In this document: piece by piece, positions 53,881 to 63,142 of the stretch | Layout: each line of letters opens with the position of its first letter | How positions within the stretch are numbered: position 1 is the first letter of the stretch | Assembly: GCA_015493635.1 (NCBI GenBank) | Contig: WGCU01000038.1 | Span: forward strand, 62,001-126,000 | DNA: 64,000 nt | Reading direction: 5' to 3' | Origin: Spirochaetaceae bacterium | GTDB taxonomy: Bacteria; Spirochaetota; Spirochaetia; B11-G9 | Made by a program: the position numbers and the translations under genes | The notes under the pieces: generated by a model | What the model was told of the DNA's origin: nothing | Database searches by the model: none | Seen by the model: only the letters and a program-made list of their open reading frames with translations

Positions 53881-54678
53881 TTAGCTTAACATGAATATTT
53901 TAACGGAAGCAAGGCAGAGAATAATACCGATAACAATCTGAAATGGTTTCTTCCATGCCGGTTTGATAAAGAGCAGAGAAATTTCGTGTAGATAGTGAAT
54001 CCCCGTCCATAATGCCGCACCGAGAATCATGTGCTGATAAAAGGTGACACCTGCATCTTCCCGTTTTAAAATAACATGCCACATTATTGCAAAAACAGAT
54101 GCAAAGAATGTCGTAACGGTATTGCCGAAATAGACCTGCTTTGCGTTCATTTTACCCACACGGATTGCAAAAGGCATCTTTAATGGTTTTAGAGATGTAC
54201 CAAGAAGCCCTATTGAGAAGCTGCTGATAACGGGGCCTGCGTAAGCGCAAATCTTGGCAACAGCCTGATTCTGGTTTTTAGATATATAGTTGAGCTCTTC
54301 ATGTTTGAAATGAATAAATATGAGCCGGATACCGTACAGTATGGCCAGAACACCAAGGGTTATAATCATTGCGGATGCAATACTTGCTTTAAAAAGCAGG
54401 GTGCCGAGAAATGTTACCACCAGTGTTATAAATGGATTTAAAAGAAACAATTTTAATTTCATTTTCCGGGGAAGTTCTGCAATCTTTACCTTGTTATCCA
54501 GTAGAATCATCAATGCACCGAGCATAATAATCCATAAAAAGATATTGATGGCATCAAATATTGTGTACTTAAAAAGAAACATTAAAAGCAGAATGGCAAA
54601 AAAACGGTCAAATTTAATGGTTATCCCTGCTGTTACCACTCCAACAATAAGGATAGTTAATGAAAAAGCTAGAATCAT
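53881..54678 (-). CDS. TSUP-family membrane transporter (TauE/SafE-like)
   Basis: 265 aa, about eight transmembrane helices in two halves. The GPVISSFSIGLLGTSLKPLKMPFAIRVGKMNAKQVYFGNTVTTFF block matches the second TSUP repeat. The family exports sulfite, sulfoacetate or other small sulfur or organic anions. Promoter TTGACA-17-TATGTT overlaps a three-half-site inverted repeat (54720-54743), so repression by the nearby ArsR is possible. Substrate unproven. Confidence 0.85.
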   Translation of the reverse strand: MILAFSLTILIVGVVTAGITIKFDRFFAILLLMFLFKYTIFDAINIFLWIIMLGALMILLDNKVKIAELPRKMKLKLFLLNPFITLVVTFLGTLLFKASIASAMIITLGVLAILYGIRLIFIHFKHEELNYISKNQNQAVAKICAYAGPVISSFSIGLLGTSLKPLKMPFAIRVGKMNAKQVYFGNTVTTFFASVFAIMWHVILKREDAGVTFYQHMILGAALWTGIHYLHEISLLFIKPAWKKPFQIVIGIILCLASVKIFMLS

Positions 54679-54719
54679 GGTGTACCTCTTATCTGTGTTT
54701 AATTGATATAGTTTACAAT

Positions 54720-54755
54720 GTATGCAAACATACGCATGTATGCTATAATTGTCAA
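54720..54755 (-). promoter_or_regulatory. TSUP gene promoter with alternating inverted half-sites
   Basis: Half-sites GTATG (54720-54724), CATAC (54729-54733) and GTATG (54738-54742), separated by 4 nt each. On the minus strand TTGACA (54750-54755), 17-bp spacer and TATGTT (54727-54732). The half-sites cover the -10 box and spacer, as expected for a repressor. Confidence 0.55.
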
Positions 54756-54818
54756 TATGGATTGTCTTTTATTTATTTCTTTTGTTGAAATTATTCTTCC
54801 CGGGGAATAACGGTAGAT

Positions 54819-56558
54819 ATGAAAACGTTAAAATACAGAGATATGGTACTCTTCCTCATTTTAAGGTGGATAGCTGTTCTTGCTTCCATACTCATCTATC
54901 TTCTTGGAAGACCGGAGAATTTGAATATTTCCAGACTTTTCCTGGTAATCGGGATGGTGATTATTCTGAATTTTCTACTCAGTCTTGTGCTTGTCATCAG
55001 GAGAGAATTACAGTACAAAACCGGTTTTATCTATGTGGTGATTGATATAATCCAGGCTACTGCTGCTGTAATAATAACCGGCGGATATGACAGCCTGTTT
55101 TTTGTTATGTATCTTCTGCCGTTATCTGAATCAATTTTAATATTCAGATGGGAATTTTCGGCCGCAATAGCTGTTTTAATTGACAGTATCCAGATGGCTG
55201 CCACTTCTTTTCACCTGGCTTCACAGGGAAAGACGATCTCTACATATTTGCTGGTGAACAGGTTTGTCAGACTCATGATTGTAGGATTTATCCTTATAAT
55301 TCTGAGTGTTTATTTAAGAAAGACTGAGGAGGAGAAAGAGCGGGAAGAACGGATTACTAAAAATCTGAAGAAGTTAAATGCTGTTTTCAACGAAATAGGA
55401 TATGCTTCTCTGGATCTTGAGAAAATATTTTCAATTATCATATCAGAGAAAACCATAGACAGGGAGGTATTCTGCAGTTCTATTTTAACACAGGCAGAAT
55501 CAGAAGCACCGTTTGTTGTTGAACAGTCTACCTGTAAAAATATTTCATCCGGTACTATTGTTTCTGAGTTGAATATTCAGCGTGGAAAACAGATAGAAAT
55601 TCTGGACCAGTCTAATCCTGATTTTGTAAGAGGTATTTTCAGCAGGGAGAATAATAAGATTATTCATGTGCTTTTATATAAGGATGAAAATTCCAACAGA
55701 TCAATACATCTTGTACTGCAGCAACTAAATGAAGAAAAAATAGGTGAGGATATGTTGTTTTTCCTTAATGCGTTGGCCTTAAAGACTCAGCTTGCCATTG
55801 GCAATGCTCTTACCTATGAAAAAAAAAGGCAAGAACTTGAAACAGAAGAAGCCTTCAGAACCATGCAGAGTACTTTTTTTACAGCCGCCAGTCATGAGCT
55901 TAAAACCCCGCTTACCATTCTCTCTACATTGCTCTCGTCTTTATCGTTAACTATTAATGCTCCGACCGATATGCAGGCAGAAATATTGGAGATGCTTGAA
56001 AATAATTTAAAACGGTTAAATGATCTTACGGCGGATATTATTAATACTGCAAGACTTGACGCAGAAAGTATTTCCCTTCATTTGAAGGATCTGAACATAA
56101 AGGATATATTTACTGATTGCATGGATGGCTTTACCATGCTCTTTGAAGAAAAAAAACTGAAAGTTGATGTGTTTGGTAAAGATGTGGTGGTAAAAGCTGA
56201 CGCGAAATGGATTTTTGAAATCATCTCAAACATACTGTCGAATGCCTACAAATATTCAAAACCTGACAGCAGGGTGAGTGTCTACATGGAACAGTCGGCG
56301 GGAGAGGGAATATTGAGAATATGTAATGAAGGTGACATTATCAAGGAAGAAGAAAAAGAAAAAATATTTGATAAATTTTATACATCTCCGGGAAGAACCA
56401 ATAAAAATGGTTTTGGTCTCGGTTTATACATAGCAAAAAGAATTATAGCATTACATCAAGGAAGAATTTGGGTGATGACAAAAACAGACCTCAACTGTAT
56501 CTGTTTTTCAATCCCGCTTGCTTCCGAAAAATCGGGGGGAGAGAAAGAATATGTATAA
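54819..56558 (+). CDS. Membrane sensor histidine kinase
   Basis: 579 aa. Six transmembrane helices (about 10-167) with short loops, a coiled coil, a divergent GAF-like region (about 185-335), HisKA with FFTAASHELKTPLTILSTL (phospho-His359) and HATPase with IISNILSNAYKYS, a short G1 (ICNEGDIIKEEE, in which the usual DxGxGI is replaced), and GFGLGLYIAKRI. The replaced G1 box hints at altered ATP binding. It overlaps the response-regulator gene by 8 nt, its certain partner. The stimulus may be membrane-borne. Confidence 0.9.
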   Translation: MKTLKYRDMVLFLILRWIAVLASILIYLLGRPENLNISRLFLVIGMVIILNFLLSLVLVIRRELQYKTGFIYVVIDIIQATAAVIITGGYDSLFFVMYLLPLSESILIFRWEFSAAIAVLIDSIQMAATSFHLASQGKTISTYLLVNRFVRLMIVGFILIILSVYLRKTEEEKEREERITKNLKKLNAVFNEIGYASLDLEKIFSIIISEKTIDREVFCSSILTQAESEAPFVVEQSTCKNISSGTIVSELNIQRGKQIEILDQSNPDFVRGIFSRENNKIIHVLLYKDENSNRSIHLVLQQLNEEKIGEDMLFFLNALALKTQLAIGNALTYEKKRQELETEEAFRTMQSTFFTAASHELKTPLTILSTLLSSLSLTINAPTDMQAEILEMLENNLKRLNDLTADIINTARLDAESISLHLKDLNIKDIFTDCMDGFTMLFEEKKLKVDVFGKDVVVKADAKWIFEIISNILSNAYKYSKPDSRVSVYMEQSAGEGILRICNEGDIIKEEEKEKIFDKFYTSPGRTNKNGFGLGLYIAKRIIALHQGRIWVMTKTDLNCICFSIPLASEKSGGEKEYV

Positions 56559-57240
56559 GATCCTTGTTATTGATGATGAGCCGGATATGACAAAATCGAT
56601 CCGTCTTGCCATAACACTGCAGGAGCCGGAGTGGACTGTTATTGAATCCCATAACCCTGTTAAGGGGCTGAATCTTATTGATGTGGAGAAACCTGATCTG
56701 GTCCTTCTGGATCTCAGGATGCCGGAAATGTCAGGGTTCGAAGTTTTAACGAAATTACGGCGGTATAGTTCTGTTCCTGTTATCGTCGTATCTGTTGATG
56801 ATGATGAACTTGATGAGGTTAATGCTCTTGAAGAAGGAGCTGATGATTATATCCAGAAACCCTTTGGGCATCTGGATCTTCTGGCACATATACGGTCTGT
56901 CCTTCGCAGGGCAAATGGATACCAGCTCCAGAACAAAGGTACCTTTACCATGGGAACAATAGTTGTTGATTATGATACTAATACCATCGTAGACAGCCGC
57001 GGCGGAAAGATCTTTCTTACCTCTACCGAGGCTTCGATACTCAAAATTTTATCGGATAATGCAGGACAGGTTGTAACGTCTGAAATCCTTCTCGGTAAAG
57101 TCTGGGGCAGTAACTATCTGGATAACCGGGAATATTTGAAGGTTTATATGCGGAAACTACGTCTGAAAATTGAAGAGAATCCCTCCCGGCCAAAGTTTTT
57201 GATTACTGTTAAGGGTGTAGGATACAAGCTTGAACCGTAA
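56551..57240 (+). CDS. OmpR/KdpE-family response regulator
   Basis: 229 aa from the ATG at 56551, which has GGGGGAGAG upstream; an in-frame ATG at 56518 lies within the kinase gene. Receiver domain with DDE (8-10), phospho-acceptor Asp54 (LLDLRMPEMSG), Ser/Thr in VVSVDDD and Lys in YIQKPFG. The C-terminal winged helix (about 135-228) has LTSTEASILKILSDNAGQVV and YLKVYMRKLRLKIE. It resembles KdpE in the receiver-linker. No kdp genes are in the window. Confidence 0.93.
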   Translation: MYKILVIDDEPDMTKSIRLAITLQEPEWTVIESHNPVKGLNLIDVEKPDLVLLDLRMPEMSGFEVLTKLRRYSSVPVIVVSVDDDELDEVNALEEGADDYIQKPFGHLDLLAHIRSVLRRANGYQLQNKGTFTMGTIVVDYDTNTIVDSRGGKIFLTSTEASILKILSDNAGQVVTSEILLGKVWGSNYLDNREYLKVYMRKLRLKIEENPSRPKFLITVKGVGYKLEP

Positions 57241-57326
57241 GAGCATATCAGGTTTTAGAATGTCCGGCTTGTTTTTAGGGTGAAAATTGCACTTGACAGG
57301 TTCATTTAACACCCCTGTAATTATGT

Positions 57327-57620
57327 ATGATTACCAGAAAAATCATTGATCATGTAAAAAAAATGATTTCATAATATCCTGTTGTTACTATTGCAGGTCC
57401 ACGGCAAAGTGGAAAAACAACTCTTGGTAAAACATGCTTCCACCATTTACCATATAAAAATATGGAGCATCTGGAAACCCGGGAATTTGCAAAAGAAGAT
57501 CCTGTAGCATTTTTAAATACAATTTCTGACGGTGGAATAATAGATGAAGTACAATATGCACCTGAATTATTTTCCTATGAAAATACATTTTTGGGTAGAA
57601 AGAGCTTGTTAACACATTGA
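57327..57620 (+). pseudogene. Truncated AAA14-family ATPase remnant
   Basis: 98 codons in one frame with an in-frame TAA at 57372-57374 (codon 16). The translation starts MITRKIIDHVKKMIS, then YPVVTIAGPRQSGKTTLGK (intact Walker A), a GGIIDEVQYAPELFSY Walker B region, and breaks off where the sensor 1 and DUF4143 parts should begin. So it keeps only the N-terminal quarter of a gene like the one at 51911-53062. No start site or downstream remainder is visible. Confidence 0.82.
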
Positions 57621-57645
57621 AAAAGGTAAATCAGTAAGAAAACAA

Positions 57646-57675
57646 AAAAAGCCTGTACCGGAATACAGGCTTTTT
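57646..57675. terminator. Bidirectional hairpin terminator
   Basis: A 12-bp stem AAAAAGCCTGTA/TACAGGCTTTTT (57646-57657, 57664-57675) with a 6-nt loop and a T-run on either strand. It ends the SPW gene from the right. Confidence 0.85.
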
Positions 57676-57695
57676 AAATAAGATTTTGCAGCGTT

Positions 57696-58046
57696 TTAAA
57701 CGGTTGACTTTCCTGCAACAACTGCAGCCCATGCACCGAGAATAACCACAACAATACCAACGATGATATCATTGACCATTGCACCGGTAACACTACTGTA
57801 TGAAAGGATAAAAGGTGCAAGAACAAGCCAAAGACCAAGGACAGCATTAATCCAGCTCATGGCTTTTTCAGTACCGGTTGAGTTTGCCAGTCCTCCCCAT
57901 AATCCAAATCCAAGGAGAAGAATACCCAGTATTATAGCATCAACCATAGCTCCGGTTGCGGAAGAGTATCCAATGATAAAGGGAGCAAGAATTTCCCAAA
58001 GACCAGTTGCTGCAATAATCCAGTTCAATGTTTTTGCTGTTTTCAT
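57696..58046 (-). CDS. SPW-repeat membrane protein
   Basis: 116 aa with two tandem copies of a 50-residue unit: WIIAATGLWEILAPFIIGYS...MVDAIILGI and WINAVLGLWLVLAPFILSYS...MVNDIIVGI, four transmembrane helices in all. This is the SPW repeat family of unknown function, common in bacteria and archaea. TTTGGAGG precedes the ATG. Upstream ACAAT/ATTGT repeats may regulate it. Monocistronic. Confidence 0.85.
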   Translation of the reverse strand: MKTAKTLNWIIAATGLWEILAPFIIGYSSATGAMVDAIILGILLLGFGLWGGLANSTGTEKAMSWINAVLGLWLVLAPFILSYSSVTGAMVNDIIVGIVVVILGAWAAVVAGKSTV

Positions 58047-58073
58047 AACAAAACCTCCAAAAAATATTTGTTA

Positions 58074-58110
58074 TACAATGTACAATCTGCTGTCATTGTA
58101 TGATGACAAT
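58074..58110 (-). promoter_or_regulatory. ACAAT/ATTGT repeats upstream of the SPW gene
   Basis: Inverted repeat TACAATG (58074-58080)/CATTGTA (58094-58100), with further ACAAT copies at 58082-58086 and 58106-58110. They lie just upstream of the ribosome site and look like a repressor binding region. Confidence 0.35.
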
Positions 58111-58250
58111 ATACATACTCCAGGTTACTGTGGAGGTTAACAAAAGTAAAAATAAGGTAAAGATATTTATTTTTTTATTTTCTTGACCACTGCCTAAAAA
58201 ATATCTATTATATGTGAATATGTGCGAATACAAATATAAAGGATTTTAAA

Positions 58251-59246
58251 ATGGAACGGATTGCCAAACATGTAAAAACAAATCTTATCTGGTATTCACT
58301 GCTTGCAATAGGTCTGGGATTTGGACTGCATTTTATTTTTCCGGGGTTTGTCAGTAAAAATAAAGTACTCCTGAAAAATATAACAACAGTTTTTGTTTTC
58401 CTCATGATTTATCCAATGATGATAAACCTGAATCTCGGGAAAGTTGTGGAGATTGTCAAGGAGCCGAAAGTTATCCTTGCCAGTATTGTGTATAATTTTA
58501 TTATAACACCGCTTGTCTCGTTTGTTATCGCAAAGTTACTACTGCATAATGCGGACCTGACCCTGGGGTTCTGGCTTGTTATGCTTATACCCGGGTCTTC
58601 CATGAGCATTGGTTATACCGGTCTTGCGGACGGTGATATAGAGACTGCATCCATAGCCATGGGCGTAAACTTTCTATTGATACCGTTGATGCTTCCGCTC
58701 TTACTGCATTTCGCAACGAAGGGCTCCGATGTGCAAATTCCTATCCGCACGCTGCTTCTGACCATTCTTCTTGTTCTTATAATACCCATGATTCTCGGTT
58801 ATGCTACGCGGCGGTTCCTTATGAGAAAAGAAGGGGAGCAGGGGTTTAAAAAGTTCAAACATCATATCTCATTTATTACCATGATTTCCATGCTGTTTGT
58901 TGTTGTTAACATTTTCTTTATGAAAGCTGCGCTTCTTATATCACATTGGCAGATTCTCATTCCCCTTGCCGGTGTTACCCTGCTCTATCTTGTCATTATG
59001 CTTCCTCTTATTACCTGGAGCAACAAGCTGCTTAATATAGGATACAAGAGACACATGGGGATAGTGTTCTTAAGTACAGGAAAGAACAATGGAACGGCCA
59101 TAGCAATTGCAATGCTTGGGTTTAATGCGATGGTTGCAATTCCCGCTGCAGTCCTCCCTATTTTTCAGATAATATTCCTGGTACTGTATCTGCAGGTGGT
59201 TCCTTTTGTTAAGAAAATTTACGGGTATCAATCAAAAGCAGCCTGA
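58251..59246 (+). CDS. BASS/ACR3-fold sodium-dependent transporter
   Basis: 331 aa, ten transmembrane helices. IYPMMINLNLGKVV and MLIPGSSMSIGYTGLADGD lie in the first half; FLSTGKNNGTAIAIAMLGF is the crossing-helix motif of the second. The BASS superfamily holds bile acid/pantothenate-type symporters and ACR3 arsenite exporters. The essential Cys of ACR3 is not visible, so arsenite export is less likely despite the ArsR gene 5 kb away. Substrate unknown. Convergent with the MFS gene, 19 nt overlap. Confidence 0.82.
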   Translation: MERIAKHVKTNLIWYSLLAIGLGFGLHFIFPGFVSKNKVLLKNITTVFVFLMIYPMMINLNLGKVVEIVKEPKVILASIVYNFIITPLVSFVIAKLLLHNADLTLGFWLVMLIPGSSMSIGYTGLADGDIETASIAMGVNFLLIPLMLPLLLHFATKGSDVQIPIRTLLLTILLVLIIPMILGYATRRFLMRKEGEQGFKKFKHHISFITMISMLFVVVNIFFMKAALLISHWQILIPLAGVTLLYLVIMLPLITWSNKLLNIGYKRHMGIVFLSTGKNNGTAIAIAMLGFNAMVAIPAAVLPIFQIIFLVLYLQVVPFVKKIYGYQSKAA

Positions 59247-60511
59247 TTGATATGTACTTTGCTGAGAAAAAATATACCTAGAATAACCAAGGTTCCCATT
59301 CCCAGGAACAGAAGACGGTAGGATTCTGCTCCCAGGGATGAGAACCGGTCAAGGAATGTACCTGCCAGCAGCGGCAGCCCGGTACTTAACGGCATGACGA
59401 GAAGCGGAGCTAAGCCAAAATAAGTGGTAGAGTCCTTCTGTCCTGATATCCGTTTTATCGATGGTGAATACACAAGGCTCCGGGCTCCTCTGGAAACACC
59501 GAAAAGAAAACTTGCGGCAAAGAAAGCCCAGAGTGATGTAAAATGATAGAGGATAACAACGGCAGCGAGAGAGATAATCTTTGCTGCCATATATTTGCCC
59601 TTCAAACCGGGATGGTCCAACCGTCCGAATATGATATTGATGATGATTGATCCCGAATAACTAAGAATGACAAAAGCCCCGGCAGCTATTTTAGGCTGTA
59701 CAGAACAGTATTCAATGGCATAGTTTGCGTAGAACGATATAATACTTATAACGGCGTACTGTTCAAATCCGCTTGCAAGAAAAAAGAGGTAATGACGGTT
59801 ATGAAGTGCTTTGTGAAGATCGTCCCGGAATGTACGTAGTTTTATTTTAAAGAATATTTTATTGTTTGTTTCATAGTTCTGGACAGATTCTCTTGTTAAT
59901 AAAAACATGAAGCTTCCTAGGATAAAAATAATTCCTACAAGTGAAAATATAAGACTTGCGCCTTCTACTGAAAAAGAATATTTTGAAATAATTTTTAAAA
60001 TAACAAATCCACTGAAAAATTTACCCACACTCTGGGAAATCCACATAAAAGAATGGCCGGAAATAATCTTTTTATCTGAATAAATACTGACAAGGTAGTT
60101 CTGCCATGTTGGAAGGATCAGGCCAATTCCAACAGAAAATAGTCCGTATGTAACAAAGAAAAAAGAAAGAGTACTCTGGGTAAAACCGGTTATTCTCAGG
60201 GTTATACCTAAAATAAGGATGGGGAGGGAGGCAAAGAGATGCAGCAATATGACTGCTTTCTGTTTCTTTTTTAAATGTGCGGTAAGGAACCCTGAAAAAA
60301 GCGAGAAAAGGGACACACCGCTGAAGAAAAGTGTAGGAATTAATCCTATAAGAAAGTTGCTTGCTCCGAGAGAATGGAGAAATATCTGCAGAAAGGTAGA
60401 TTCCATGACGACAGGAAGTCCAAGACCCCACAGCATTTCAACCGAGGAAATACCTATGGTATTTCTGGTGAAATAGGTGTCAATGGTATGCGAAGAAGCT
60501 GAATGGCTCAA
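59228..60511 (-). CDS. Major facilitator superfamily transporter
   Basis: 427 aa, twelve predicted helices. The N-terminal half has MFS motif-like ASNFLIGLIPTLFFSG...FLTAHLKKKQKAV between helices 2 and 3; a long cytoplasmic loop (about 195-225) separates the halves. SRGARSLVYSPSIKRISG resembles the uncharacterised bacterial group related to quinolone or peptide exporters. Substrate unknown. Confidence 0.85.
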   Translation of the reverse strand: MSHSASSHTIDTYFTRNTIGISSVEMLWGLGLPVVMESTFLQIFLHSLGASNFLIGLIPTLFFSGVSLFSLFSGFLTAHLKKKQKAVILLHLFASLPILILGITLRITGFTQSTLSFFFVTYGLFSVGIGLILPTWQNYLVSIYSDKKIISGHSFMWISQSVGKFFSGFVILKIISKYSFSVEGASLIFSLVGIIFILGSFMFLLTRESVQNYETNNKIFFKIKLRTFRDDLHKALHNRHYLFFLASGFEQYAVISIISFYANYAIEYCSVQPKIAAGAFVILSYSGSIIINIIFGRLDHPGLKGKYMAAKIISLAAVVILYHFTSLWAFFAASFLFGVSRGARSLVYSPSIKRISGQKDSTTYFGLAPLLVMPLSTGLPLLAGTFLDRFSSLGAESYRLLFLGMGTLVILGIFFLSKVHINQAAFD

Positions 60512-60613
60512 AGATATCTCCCCATCAGTTTGTGTATCATTTTTTGTGTTAATTTAAAAGAGTCAAGAAGATTAGACTTCCCGCTCAACCAAACATCATG
60601 ATACAGTATCTGT

Positions 60614-61459
60614 ATGTCATACACAATAATAACCCACGACGGAAAAGCTCACATGGATGAACTGCTTGGTTCCGCGCTGTTGGCCCTCCATCTTGGTGAG
60701 GCACCGGAACAGTTGGATCGTATACCCCCGCAGGAAGCGGCAGACCGGGTCGCATCCGGTGAGATCCCTGAAAATACCTATTTTATTGACTGCGGTCTTG
60801 TTCTGGATAAGGAAAGAGGTCTCTTTGATCATCATCAGGACAGATCCCTTGATAGTGCTGCTTTACTTATATTTAACGAGTTTTTTCCCTCCATGAAAAA
60901 TACAGAACTTCATGATTATATTAAACTGGTTTCAAAAGTTGATACCAAAGGAGCCATGAGTCTGAATGATTTTCACCTTGTCGGTGAAAGCAGAGACTAC
61001 TTTTCATTCGGCCAGGGGGTTCTGCTTACTACCTTTCAGAATAATCCAATGCTTGTCCTGAAAATTTTTATTGCGGGACTGGATGATAAAATATCTTTTG
61101 AAAAACTAAAACAAAAAGCTGCCGACTGGTTGGAAGCACCCGGTAATATGGAAATTTTAGAAATTAATAACGTTAAAGTTATTCGGTATCTGGAAAAAGC
61201 TCCATCAGAACTTGTTTCTCCCTTACGGTCTGTCATATCAAAAATTGCCGATGCCCGTAACATAACGGCCATTCTTTCTTTTGATGATAAACAGCCCGAT
61301 GTTTTAACACTGTTCAGAACAAATTTCGGACACAACAGCATTGATTTTTCTAAATCAAGACCGTCAAACGAAGTCTTTAACCATAAGGGAGGGTTTCTTA
61401 TGAAATTTATTCCCTCAAATGATAAGGAATGGATAAGACTTATAAAGGAATCTTTATAA
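60614..61459 (+). CDS. MYG1/UPF0160-like metal-dependent hydrolase
   Basis: 281 aa. TIITHDGKAHMDELLGSALL (His8, His13, Asp15), FIDCGLVLDKERGLFDHHQDR and a central SLDSAALLIFNEFF match the DHH-type metal sites of the MYG1 family, whose eukaryotic member is a 3'-5' RNA exonuclease. The C-terminal half is divergent. No good Shine-Dalgarno sequence precedes the ATG. Between the MFS gene and an unknown exported protein; substrate unknown. Confidence 0.75.
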   Translation: MSYTIITHDGKAHMDELLGSALLALHLGEAPEQLDRIPPQEAADRVASGEIPENTYFIDCGLVLDKERGLFDHHQDRSLDSAALLIFNEFFPSMKNTELHDYIKLVSKVDTKGAMSLNDFHLVGESRDYFSFGQGVLLTTFQNNPMLVLKIFIAGLDDKISFEKLKQKAADWLEAPGNMEILEINNVKVIRYLEKAPSELVSPLRSVISKIADARNITAILSFDDKQPDVLTLFRTNFGHNSIDFSKSRPSNEVFNHKGGFLMKFIPSNDKEWIRLIKESL

Positions 61460-61463
61460 GCAG

Positions 61464-62153
61464 CTATGACCCCTTACTCACTTTTTCCCAGAGAATGGTA
61501 ATTTTTTCACTGAAGCGGTCGCCGTCAAATTGTACAACATGTTTCCATAGAGAATGATGTCCCCTGTTAAATTTATTCTGAGTATTATAAGAAATATAAG
61601 AGTAAAGAATAATGGTAAAATGTCCATTGTTTCCTGTTACAGAGGGAGTAAGAGAGTATTTTGATACGACATTCTGCGGTATGCCTTTTATAGTCGTTGT
61701 ATTACTGATGATAACAGCAGCTTGATCAGGAGAACTCATGGATGCAATCATAACCGCTGCTTTTAAAGCATCATTAGTGTCTTTCGGAACATAATGAATT
61801 GATGAAAGAGCTTCCGGCATGGTGAGAAATACCTTGTTGAACCCCGTTACAATAAATGTACGGGGCGGCCCCGGCGGATCGCATGCCCCCCATCCTTCAT
61901 CCATTGCTGAATAACGATATATACCCACTATCCAGTAAGGATAATTTTTATCAGGCGTTGTGTTCCTGAATGTTTGCTTATCTATTTTGAATTTCCCTGC
62001 TATAAAAGCCCTTACAATTTTATCTCTTACCGTTAGTCTATTTACAGATATTGATGATTTCTGTTGTGCCAGAAGAGGGCCTCCTGTTAGTGTAATGAGG
62101 AGAAATATAAAGAAATGAAAATGGTAAAAATCAACACCAGTTACTTTTTTCAA
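61464..62153 (-). CDS. Exported protein of unknown function
   Basis: 229 aa from a TTG start at 62153 preceded by AGGGGA; no usable ATG lies near. A hydrophobic segment (about 10-28, ending LLAQQ) is a signal peptide. The mature part is mostly beta-prone with YPYWIVGIYRYSAMDEGWGACDPPGPPR and single Cys. No family recognised. It ends 5 nt from the MYG1-like stop. Confidence 0.7.
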   Translation of the reverse strand: MKKVTGVDFYHFHFFIFLLITLTGGPLLAQQKSSISVNRLTVRDKIVRAFIAGKFKIDKQTFRNTTPDKNYPYWIVGIYRYSAMDEGWGACDPPGPPRTFIVTGFNKVFLTMPEALSSIHYVPKDTNDALKAAVMIASMSSPDQAAVIISNTTTIKGIPQNVVSKYSLTPSVTGNNGHFTIILYSYISYNTQNKFNRGHHSLWKHVVQFDGDRFSEKITILWEKVSKGS

Positions 62154-62313
62154 TTCAAAATCCCCTGACGTTCGTTATCAGTGTATCACTTAATGGAGCA
62201 TTATCAACACTTTACGGAGAAAAATAAGTTTATCTTTTCATTCTAAGAATTTGGTGTAGATGGGGTATATGTTAATGAATCAGTATGAAAGAGAATACCA
62301 TTTATCTCACTGA

Positions 62314-63039
62314 TCAGTTGTTTTCGTCTTTCAGTTTTTCTTTGATGTTTGTAATATGAGCGTGGTAGGTTGAGTATACGAGATCCGGAATACCGTGTTC
62401 AGCCTGTTTCAGGGCTTTTAGAATAATTTCGTGTTCTTCCGGTATTTTCTTTAAGTTTTTGTATTTCATTTGAGAGTTTTCTATTTCTTTGTAAAGAAAA
62501 GATCTGAGAGTTTCAAAAAGAGAAAGGAATAAATTATTGCCGCACCCTGCTAATATTTTGTGGTGAAACATAAAATCATATTCTATAAGTTTTTTTTTGT
62601 CCTCATTACCGGCTGCCTCAAACATGGATATTAAAATGGTATCGAGTTCGTTTATTGTCTTTAAAGCTTCTGCTTCCCGGGACTTAATTCCTTCGTACAG
62701 TTTGATCATGGCCCACATCTCGATGGCTCCGCGCAGATCGATCATCTCTTCTATGTCGTCATTTCCCAGAAGCAGTGACCATGTCAGCGCTTCTTTAGAA
62801 ATTTTAGATCTCTCCTGAACATAGGTTCCTTTTGCTGTCTGGGACTTCAGTACTCCGAGATAGTTGAAGATTTTGACAGCCTCCCTGATTGAAGATCTCC
62901 CAACGCCGAATATTTCGGAAAGCTCAAGTTCTGTTGGTATCTTGTCTCCCGGTTTATACTTTCCGGAGGATATAAGCTCTTTTATCCTGCTCATAACCTG
63001 TTCAACTATGGTTGTCTGCTTGATTTTTAACTCCGCCAT
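62314..63039 (-). CDS. GntR-family regulator, FadR subfamily
   Basis: 241 aa. N-terminal winged helix (about 5-75: VMSRIKELISSGKYKPGDKIPTELELSEIFGVGRSSIREAVKIFNYLGVL) and an all-helical FCD domain with the Asp/His metal ligands (EYDFMFHHKILAGCGN and a C-terminal HAHI). Such regulators respond to organic or sugar acids. Divergent from the transaldolase gene; three TATCAGAC repeats in the shared region are candidate sites. Confidence 0.93.
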   Translation of the reverse strand: MAELKIKQTTIVEQVMSRIKELISSGKYKPGDKIPTELELSEIFGVGRSSIREAVKIFNYLGVLKSQTAKGTYVQERSKISKEALTWSLLLGNDDIEEMIDLRGAIEMWAMIKLYEGIKSREAEALKTINELDTILISMFEAAGNEDKKKLIEYDFMFHHKILAGCGNNLFLSLFETLRSFLYKEIENSQMKYKNLKKIPEEHEIILKALKQAEHGIPDLVYSTYHAHITNIKEKLKDENN

Positions 63040-63088
63040 GCCTGTATCCTACCCGGATATACGGGCATGGTCAAGAAAATTATCAGAA

Positions 63089-63142
63089 TATCAGACAATT
63101 ACCTTGACAGGGAGTATCAGACTGAATATCATAATATCAGAC
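63089..63142 (+). promoter_or_regulatory. Transaldolase-gene promoter with three TATCAGAC repeats
   Basis: TATCAGAC occurs at 63089-63096, 63115-63122 and 63135-63142. The promoter TTGACA (63104-63109), 17-bp spacer, TATCAT (63127-63132) lies among them. A GACAA-AGA-TTGTC palindrome spans 63140-63152. Likely operators of the divergent GntR regulator. Confidence 0.55.

Noticed and set aside
58251-59246. ACR3 arsenite exporter
   Set aside because: The fold fits, but the essential ACR3 Cys is not visible and the gene is 5 kb from arsR; annotated only as BASS/ACR3 fold.
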